From Paracamarosporium sp. OC-R06-R3 (Eukaryota > Ascomycota > Dothideomycetes > Pleosporales > Didymosphaeriaceae), in NCBI GenBank assembly GCA_019828545.1, contig JACVRA010000158.1, forward strand, positions 1 through 64,000: 64,000 nt of DNA, written 5' to 3'. The translations under genes were made by a program, and so were the position numbers. The notes below the pieces were generated by a model. That model did no database searches. It saw nothing but the letters and a program-made list of their open reading frames with translations, and had not been told where the DNA came from. The stretch's first letter is position 1; each line of letters opens with the position of its first letter. Shown piece by piece: positions 57,086 to 64,000 of the stretch.

Positions 57086-57778
57086 TCAATACTCCCCATT
57101 GTTAAAGCGCGGATCACCAGGCAATATGCCATCCGTCCCCTTCGATGTCTCAATTCCAGACCCGAAAATCAGCGCATCGTATCCTGCGACATCACGAGTT
57201 AGCTGAACACATTCTTCCACTACCTTTTCGCATCACTTACCAGCCATAACCTGCAACTTCATCCCGCCATCAACAAAATACTCCTGATCCTTCGCAATAA
57301 GCGGATTCGCAAACACATTATTGATAAACCTCAAAATCGACGCCGCGTCCCTAGCATGGAACTCCGCGATGCCATCGTACGGCGCGAATTCCACGCTTCC
57401 CGTGTCCACAAGCGATTGGATCGCATCTCTATGCTCCTGGTCCGCATGAAACTGCACGTATCTTAGGAGATCTACACCGGTGTCCTTGCTTGCGAGAGTG
57501 AGGTCTGCGTGCACGGTTTGCCAGTGCTCGTGGGCTTGCTCTTCGCAGAGAGTTTTGTTCAGTTTGAAGAGGATTAGGAAGCGGAAGTAGGGCTGACGGT
57601 TTGAGCCTGTGCCCGGTTGGAACTCATCGAATGTGTACTGGTGTGGGCATTGGCCGGGTGAACAATTTGTTAAGTCGGGTTGGGTGCGTGTGCAGTTTGT
57701 GGTGTTGGTGTCGAGGGCGGAACTAGCGGTGGTGAGGAAGGGTAGGGTGGTAAGTATGAAGGCTGGTAGGAGGTGCAT
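57086..57778 (-). CDS. Secreted EthD-fold protein
   Basis: 211 residues in two exons (57778-57241, 57183-57086). The first exon alone would end in AGK; splicing the 57-nt intron adds MAGYDALIFGSGIETSKGTD and a short tail. Signal peptide about 1-20 (MHLLPAFILTTLPFLTTASS), then a Cys-containing segment (CSPGQCPHQ), then an EthD-like dimeric alpha/beta-barrel: EHWQTVHADLTLA near 80-95, PYDGIAEFHARDAASILRF, and KDQEYFVDGGMKLQVMAG. EthD-fold proteins help in ether degradation in bacteria and in polyketide pigment pathways in fungi. Secreted members are not well understood. It lies about 1 kb from the AA7 oxidase on the same strand. Confidence 0.8.
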
Positions 57779-59061
57779 CTTGAAAGCTGAAAGTGTGATA
57801 GTTGAATAGGGTTATTAGAAGATGGTATGGTGTTTAGATAAAGAGTGGGCAGTGCGATCAAGAAGTGTGATGGAAAAGTGAGGATTAATCTCCATCACTA
57901 TATATACTTTTCAAAATACATGGACTGGATATGTAGACATGGGCTGTACGGGCAAGGCGAAATGAACAAGGGCGGGTATTCACGCGCAATGTTCGGTTTG
58001 CGATGGTTCCTTCACGATTTCCGCCGTGCTGATTGCCTGGAGCCTCAGCTTGACAAGGTAACTGCCCATGTACGGTGCCTTGAAGTTAATCACCCTCCCC
58101 CCCCCCCCCCAAAGACTGCCAGTCATGTGCGTCTCTGTCGTTTTTATTGTACCAATTGTAATGCGTTGACTTGGGTGATCCCTTGTAGGTCGATGTTTTA
58201 CAAAATAGCGGTTCTCGTGCGACAGCGAGAACTGGTGGGGGGCGGTATAAGCAATGACGCGGATTGAGGGTGGCTGTGGCTTTCATGCTGATCACGCGTT
58301 CGTTCACCTTTTCGTGTTCAAAGGTGGCGGCGGCTGAGGACCTGGCCTAAATCGGTCGCCTGATGCGGCCCGCTGCGGTACTTCTAGGCATCAAAGTATG
58401 CCTCCGTTTAAGAAGGCATGGTCTAAATCTCCAAAAAGCTCTACAAAAGCACAGAATTTCAGGCTCCGATCATGTTATCACTCGTGTATAAATGGAAGAT
58501 GTGGTCGCATGGCAAGTTCTATGACTACCCATGCTTCAGACTAGACTTCGTGCGATGTACCTTTGGAACAAGCTAATTGTGCACGAGTGAGGAGGCTGAC
58601 ATCTTTGAGGATTTTCTAATCGTGTGCCGCGCGCTGGTTTTCGAAGGAAGTTCGAGATGACCTACACTTGAGCGCTTAGCGTAGACCTTTTACGCAGCAT
58701 ATCGGTTATCACGTACCATCTTTTACGCTCGTGTCCTTGAACATCACTTTGACTTCTTTCTCTGCTTCTCTAACATATTTTCACTTCGTCTTTAGATACC
58801 ACAACGGCTGATTATTGCGTCCCAACTTTGTGGGCTTCTCCGTTCGCCAATCGTAGCTATCGTCCACCTCCACCCGTATTAGTCCACCTCATAGCACCTC
58901 AATCTTACGTGCTCTTTCTTCACTCAGTTGAAATTCATTTCTGGTAGATTTCTTGTAACGTTTTGTAATTGCCGCTATGCAATTTTCGTATCATCCGACA
59001 AGTAAGCTATGTCACTACAACGGAACTGCACTGCTCTTGCTTGATGCCAGGTACACTGATC
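57779..59061. other. Intergenic region with a C homopolymer
   Basis: 1.3 kb without a supported gene. A run of 14 C lies at 58097-58110. From about 58680 on the plus strand is pyrimidine-rich, typical of fungal promoters or 3' flanks, but the next gene lies on the minus strand and ends here. Confidence 0.5.
58097..58110. repeat. C14 homopolymer
   Basis: Fourteen consecutive C on the plus strand. It may be a mutation hot spot, and its length is prone to sequencing error. Confidence 0.9.
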
Positions 59062-60669
59062 TTACGATATCTGTGGTACACTCACAAGACCACTATCAAC
59101 TTCTTGCCTCGGAGCCTCTTCATTCTCCTCATCCTCATCCTCACCCTCAAAACTCATGCCGATCTTCCCAGCCTTCCGATCCCTCGTCTCAAGGTATGCA
59201 ATTAGCCCAATAAATGGCACAACCAATGCTCCAGTAACCAAACTCGCAACATAGCCCTTTTCATAATGCGGCGCGTCTGTGACCGGATAAAATACCAACG
59301 GCCACCACGTCACAAATGCAAAATCAAAGCTGTTCATCCAGCCAGTCGTGATCGCTCTAAGCTGCACATCATGTGCCGTGACATCGGCCATCCAGCTGTA
59401 CCATACAGCTTGTGGCGCATACGTCGTCCCAAGCAGGTAAAAGGCGAAGAAGTGCCAACCATCTGCCGCAGGGTCGGCTACGAGTATTGAGGAGCCGATA
59501 ACGTATGTGAGTCCGATGACTAGGGAGGGCTGCCAACGCGATTGGATATGATCGGAGATGAAGGAGTAAGTTATTGTGCCAAGGATGGCGAAGAGATAGA
59601 TGGCAGTGGGATAGGTATTTTGTTGGATGGTGGTGTAGCCACGAGAAGCCATCCAAAGGGGCATGACGTTGTTGCCGCAGGCTTGAATGCAGAGGGAGTA
59701 GACTATTTTGAGAGTCAGATGTAACTTTCTTGAGAGTGTCGAAAAAGGGCTTACGCATGAAGATCATTGGGAGGAGCCAGAACTGCCAGCTCAGAAGTAC
59801 GCGACGGAAGACGGTCAAGTCCCAACTTGCTTTCTTGGTCTTTCCAAGGCGAGTGACGGCAACTTCCTTCTCCTCATCTGACAAATACCATGCACTCTTG
59901 TGCGTAGGGAGGTTCGGGATAACGATCCAGCCTATAGCAAATGTTAGTCTGCCTTCATCAAGCAATTGTATCGTAACTTACCAAGTGCAGCCACCGGAAT
60001 TGTAATTAACGAAACCACCACAAATACCCAACGCCAAGCTGGAAGCCCACCCTTGCCATCAAAAGCAGAAATAAGACCAGCTTGTATCCACCCTCCAGCA
60101 ATGCTTCCCATGTGTCCAAAACAGCAGAAGATCGCCGCTCTCGTACTCAGCTCTGACTTCTTGTACCAAGACCCATAGACGAAATGTGCGCCAACATACG
60201 CAACAGCCGAGAAAGCGCCCTCGAAACCGCTCAGTATGAACAACTGGTAAACATGTTGCATCCGGAAAGTAAGCAGAGTAAGGACACTCCATGCTACATT
60301 CGCAGCTACGAACACATACTTGGGACGTGCAAGGGTCAGCAGCGATGTCGACGGGATCTGGAACACGGCGTAGAAGACCATGTAGATGGTAATCATCAAA
60401 TTGAACTGGTTCCCCTGAAAGTTGAGGTCCTCCTTCATGCCGCTGATGTAGGCGTGACTGTAGCTAGCGCGGTTGACGCCGAAAAGAAACCATATTAGGG
60501 AAAAGTAAGGAAGTATAGTGAGGTCTAGCTTCATGATGACCGATCGCTCTACTGATGGGGCGCCCCAAAGGATGGTTTTGACGTAGGAGAACGGATGACT
60601 ATCAAGTTTGGTGGTGGCGACATGGCGACGCCCCAGTAGTGGCTCATTTTCATCTAACGGTGAAGACAT
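59062..60669 (-). CDS. MFS permease, Dal5/Liz1 (anion:cation symporter) family
   Basis: 501-residue membrane transporter with twelve helices, three exons (60669-59982, 59931-59755, 59702-59062; introns 50-52 nt). It resembles allantoate/pantothenate permeases (Dal5, Fen2/Liz1): KLDLTILPYFSLIWFLFGVNRASYSHAYISGM (in part) is the classical first block, with a cytosolic DEEKEVAVTRLGKTKKASWD loop in the middle and NNVMPLWMASRGYTTIQQNTYPTAIYLFAI in the second half. The C-terminus is acidic (EGEDEDEENEEAP). Substrate is a small carboxylate or vitamin, not decidable from sequence. Confidence 0.88.
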
Positions 60670-61278
60670 TGCGATGGCTTTCTACCAGTGTCCAATGGAA
60701 TGTCAGGGCGTTTGAAGGGTGGCTGAAGAACGAATGTCGCAATGCTAGGCTCCGCTTCCGTGACGATTTCAAAGTTGCATGAAGTTCATATTAGTCGTGT
60801 TTTCCCCGATTCTCCTCTTTTAGGCACCGCCGGTATAACTTTGAAGATGGAGTAATGTCGTGGATGAGCAACGATTCTGAAGATCTGACGCGAAGCGGCT
60901 TATCGTAGCGCCGATGGACCTAACCAGAGATGGAAAGCGCTTCATAAACTAGTGCCGGTAATTGCCGGCGAGTCCACGGACTCATTGGGTGATCGTGCAT
61001 ATCAATACGAAGGATGGAAGCTACACGTTGCAATAGGTTGGATGACAGATTGCTTCTGCAGACTCGTATATATCCTTGAATCGAGGTTTCGGAACACAGC
61101 ATATTGTGAAACCGATCTCATCGTGACCCTTAGATCTATCTGCATTGTTGCACCTGAGTAATTCCCATTCCGGGCAGTTGCCACAGAGTGAAGCACGAAG
61201 CTATATACCCCAATGTAAGCTACAATTATACTTGTACCTATGTACATACTGATCAAATAGCTGTCAGATCTAAACAAC
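60670..61278. other. Divergent promoter region of permease and GNAT
   Basis: About 600 bp between divergent starts. I see no gene inside and no operator I can name. Confidence 0.5.
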
Positions 61279-61866
61279 ATGGCTTTTGCGAAGCAAAAGC
61301 TCTCTCACCGCACCTGGACAAAAGATACATACCTGATCTCAACGGACCCCGCACTAGTCTCAATTGCCGATCTGAATGCTGCCTACGCATCCGAGGTTGT
61401 GTATTGGGCGAGTCCTTTGCCAGAAAACGTTCTGCGTGAGATACTGAATAACTCACTTTGCTTCGGACTGTACGAGATTCCGCATACTGAACCGCATGTT
61501 GGGTCGGGCAGCGGCGGAACACAGAAGACAACCGCTGACCTCAAACTCATCGGATTCGCGCGCTGCGTAACCGACTTCATAACCTTCCTCTTCCTAACCG
61601 ATGTCTTCATTGATCCATCATTCCAAGGCAGCGGCCTAGGTACGTGGCTGATAAAGTGCGTGCAGGAAGTGATTGAAGAGATGCCACACCTTAGACGGAG
61701 CATGCTATTCACGAGCGACTGGAAGCGATCTGTGCCTTTCTACGAGAAGCTGATGGGGATGAGTGTAATGGAATGCAAGAAGCCAAAGGACGGCGAAGAA
61801 GGAGAGGGAATGGCCATCATGCGTTGGATAGGTCCCGGTTTTCCAGATACGCTGCATGGAGCTTGA
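61279..61866 (+). CDS. GNAT-family N-acetyltransferase
   Basis: Intronless 195-residue protein of the acetyl-CoA-dependent GNAT fold. Motif A reads LTDVFIDPSFQGSGLGTWLI (107-125), with the pyrophosphate-binding QGSGLG loop at 116-121. The motif B region has SDWKRSVPFYEKLMGMSVME. An inserted Gly/Ser-rich loop (74-84, GSGSGGTQKTT) sits where the acceptor site forms. The family includes small-molecule and protein acetyltransferases. Cytosolic by lack of signals. Confidence 0.88.
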   Translation: MAFAKQKLSHRTWTKDTYLISTDPALVSIADLNAAYASEVVYWASPLPENVLREILNNSLCFGLYEIPHTEPHVGSGSGGTQKTTADLKLIGFARCVTDFITFLFLTDVFIDPSFQGSGLGTWLIKCVQEVIEEMPHLRRSMLFTSDWKRSVPFYEKLMGMSVMECKKPKDGEEGEGMAIMRWIGPGFPDTLHGA

Positions 61867-62143
61867 CATGGGCCTGGGAAGTCGTAGAGTGGCGAGCAAT
61901 GGGAAACGGGGTACACATCGCCGCCAGCCAATCGCAATCTGGGCTGACTTTCTTCAATCGAAAATCTTCGGTTGTGAGTCGATTGCAATAGTGTTGCCGG
62001 AATATGTTTGGACGGCAAGACCGACTCTTGATAGCGTCAAAGTATCAGATCGCGCTAGCACGTGAATCCGCGCTAGGCTTGGCAATCTTTCCATCCAGCA
62101 CTGTGTTCACCCCACCGTCTACGCGACGACGCCTGAAATCACA

Positions 62144-62887
62144 ATGTCTACTCCAACGGCTCAAGGCGAATCGCCTGCTCCTTCGAAATCACAGCCTCCT
62201 CCCTCTCCCTCTGCCCCAGCATGGCGCGCCTTTGTACATCTCTATCTCCCAGCCCTCACCAGCATCTTCCTCATTCTCTTCCTCCCGGACCCCTTCTCCC
62301 ACCGTGCTCTTCTCCTCGCTAGCGCACTCCCTACTTACTTCCTTGCCTCGATCGTCCACCAGCCGCGACCTCGTCCGAATCAGCGCTTCACACGTCGCTC
62401 CGACCTGCACCGTGCCGCCGTCATGTTCACATACGGACGCATGCTCGGCACGCCCTTCAAGTTCGGATACTACGTCACAGACCTGCTCGCGAGCTACGGC
62501 ATCGGTGCTGTCCTTGACCAAGATGAACACGCGCCTCCCCGGAGGAGCGAATTCTTCGTGCAGATTCTGCTGACGGGCGCAAGTACGCTGCTGTTCGGAT
62601 TCATACCGCCATCATGGGGGCTGCTGTGGCTGGTCATGGGCAGCATCGATAGGGCCATGTACCGCGCGGCATATCTCGCGCTGGTGGACGATGTGGTCCG
62701 CGTTCTGGCGTATCCGAATGTAGGATTCAAGAGAGGGGAGGCTGTGGTAGTGGCGGTACAAGCGTTGCTCATTGCTGTGTCGGTCATGTGGGTGCATTTT
62801 GTGTTCGTGTTTGGATTTCGTGGACAATTGGAAATGGAGATGCAACAGATGGAGTCAACGAGCAATCCTTCGTTGTTCGCTGCATGA
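62144..62887 (+). CDS. Unknown multi-pass membrane protein
   Basis: 247 residues, no intron. After a Pro/Ser-rich start come hydrophobic helices near 31-50 (LPALTSIFLILFLPDP), 54-70 (LLLASALPTYFLASIV), 145-175 (two helices around LLTGASTLLFGFIPPSWGLL) and 205-228 (VVAVQALLIAVSVMWVHFVF). A conserved-looking charged loop (RFTRRSDLHRAAVMFTYGRM) joins the second and third. I cannot name a family with confidence. A good open frame with protein-like codon use and a start in sensible context support it as a real gene. Confidence 0.65.
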   Translation: MSTPTAQGESPAPSKSQPPPSPSAPAWRAFVHLYLPALTSIFLILFLPDPFSHRALLLASALPTYFLASIVHQPRPRPNQRFTRRSDLHRAAVMFTYGRMLGTPFKFGYYVTDLLASYGIGAVLDQDEHAPPRRSEFFVQILLTGASTLLFGFIPPSWGLLWLVMGSIDRAMYRAAYLALVDDVVRVLAYPNVGFKRGEAVVVAVQALLIAVSVMWVHFVFVFGFRGQLEMEMQQMESTSNPSLFAA

Positions 62888-63663
62888 AATGCAGTCTTCT
62901 TCCTACGACTATGCACAGAGAAATAGCCGGTTCATATTCGAGGTGTGCTGGAGATTTCTACTTGGTCTACACGTACGCCGATGCGGTGCACCTTACGGAG
63001 CCGTCTGCCGAGCGATCAGCTAATCCTGTAGCAACTCAGCCCGTATTTGGGCAGCAACACTTCTATCAGGCTGCTACTGCAAGACGTCATGGCAAGCCCT
63101 CCGAACTCCACTCCCGCCATCAGCTCTTGGCTAGGCTTACATCAGAACAACATGATATTCCTCGCACATAATACTAAGAATACACATTGTCCTGCGTTCG
63201 CCAAGTCATACTCCCACGTGGGAGTTACAACCAGCTATGGGTTTTATAGCCGGCCTACGATACTACTCTATGATACTATTTCGTATGTATGGGGAGGCGA
63301 AGTGTTCTCGATGATTGTCTTCGTCTATGAAGACGAGCTGAGCCGCAGGTCGGTAGCTGCGGGCTAATTAACGTGCTCTGCATCTTGTCAACTGGTCCTC
63401 TCTTCGAGCCTAGTGAACGACCGTCGGAGACATGCAAAAAGGATATATACCTGTCTCCCTGGCTCAGCGGAGCTCCACGCTAGAAGCCGCATCCCGCACT
63501 CCTTTGGATTGTAAAGTAAAATCACCAGCGCATTGAATGTGCTTTTTGGGAATGCATTTGAAAGATTGCTCAGACTAAGAATATTGCAAGTAAGAAGATT
63601 TCAAAGGACTATACCCTACACTCTTGTCGTTGACATGGTTCCACGACACTATCCCCCTTCAGC
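62888..63663. other. Intergenic, convergent genes
   Basis: Overlapping frames (for example 62788-63171 and 63047-63367) have no recognisable content. The stretch carries 3' flanks of two convergent genes. A possible last exon of the edge gene (63485-63591 region) is discussed with that gene. Confidence 0.45.
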
Positions 63664-64000
63664 TCATACCTCAGTAACGAACGGTACGCTTTCAACCTCA
63701 CATGTGACATTTGCAGGTGGCATATTTCCACCCAAATATTGCTGAATATAATGCGACGTACAATTTGAGACTGCAGCGACAGATGCGTGGCCGACCGAAT
63801 TTTGCGTCAACAATGCAGAGCCTGGGAACAGGCTAGACATTCTCCTCGCTCTGTTGGATTATTAGCATATGTGACTATCAGTCAGAAGAGAGGTGACGTC
63901 AACTCACCCAACGATCGGAGTAATTGGGTCAACGGTGTTTCCAATGAATAATATCGGAAAGCTGGTCTCGTTCGCACTCGGCACGCCGTGGAACTGCTGG
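63664..64000 (-). CDS. TAP-like alpha/beta-hydrolase (peptidase S33 type), 3' end only
   Basis: Partial gene whose 5' part lies beyond the window. Exons 64000-63908 and 63850-63664 are joined by a 57-nt intron. The first part reads FPILFIGNTVDPITPIVG, the typical strand with catalytic Asp of tripeptidyl-aminopeptidase-like C-terminal domains. The second part continues ARRMSSLFPGSALLTQNSVG, then HASVAAV with the catalytic His, and ends after EVESVPFVTEV. Fungal members are mostly secreted proteases or esterases. The stop codon used here is a TGA inside a GTATGA that could instead be a donor. In that case an exon from about 63570 reading SEQSFKCIPKKH would follow in frame. Confidence 0.8.

Overview
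The window is nuclear DNA of a filamentous ascomycete. Genes are short, with introns of mostly 42-60 nt that have GT/AG ends and CTAAC- or CTGAC-like branch sites close to the acceptor. The gene content fits Pezizomycotina: a HET-domain protein, a patatin-NB-ARC-TPR NLR, Dal5-type and MCT-type MFS transporters, AA7 oxidases and SPIN90/Ldb17. A Dothideomycete such as a Pleosporales species is my guess, not something the sequence proves. All exon models were made by hand from frame, splice signals and family knowledge.

Layout. 1.2-10.2 kb is a housekeeping block: exportin-5/Msn5 (-), a GH5_12 steryl-beta-glucosidase-like enzyme (-), and an ER TPR-DnaJ co-chaperone of the P58IPK type (+). A 3.3 kb spacer leads to an MCT-like MFS transporter (13.5-15.3 kb). 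After another gene-poor stretch comes a TPR-kinase protein (18.0-20.0 kb), then the actin-patch regulator Ldb17/SPIN90 (20.8-22.4 kb, -), a HET-domain gene (24.1-26.4 kb, -), a molybdate-anion-transporter-like MFS (28.7-30.4 kb, +) and a membrane-anchored FkbM-type methyltransferase (31.3-32.3 kb). 32.3-37.3 kb is a gene desert holding one broken BTB gene.

37.3-47.7 kb is gene-dense: aldo/keto reductase, a double GFA/CENP-V-like protein, a prolyl-4-hydroxylase-like 2OG oxygenase, UDP-glucose 6-dehydrogenase (-) divergent from a TPT/SLC35 nucleotide-sugar transporter (+), and a type II Golgi-type glycosyltransferase. The last three look like a supply-and-use set for a nucleotide sugar, possibly UDP-glucuronate or a derivative. 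48.9-52.8 kb holds an intact seven-exon patatin-NB-ARC-TPR NLR. 54.3-57.8 kb holds a CBM18-AA7 chito-oligosaccharide-oxidase-like enzyme and a secreted EthD-fold protein. 59-64 kb holds a Dal5/Liz1-type permease, a GNAT acetyltransferase, an unknown membrane protein, and the 3' end of a TAP-like serine hydrolase cut by the window edge.

The most notable theme is fungal non-self recognition. An NLR with nearly identical TPR repeats, a TPR-kinase with equally similar repeats and an HKD (non-RD) catalytic loop, and a HET gene lie within 35 kb, separated by sparse DNA with possible decayed repeats. No tRNA, rRNA or CRISPR was confirmed; one decayed tRNA-like segment is noted.
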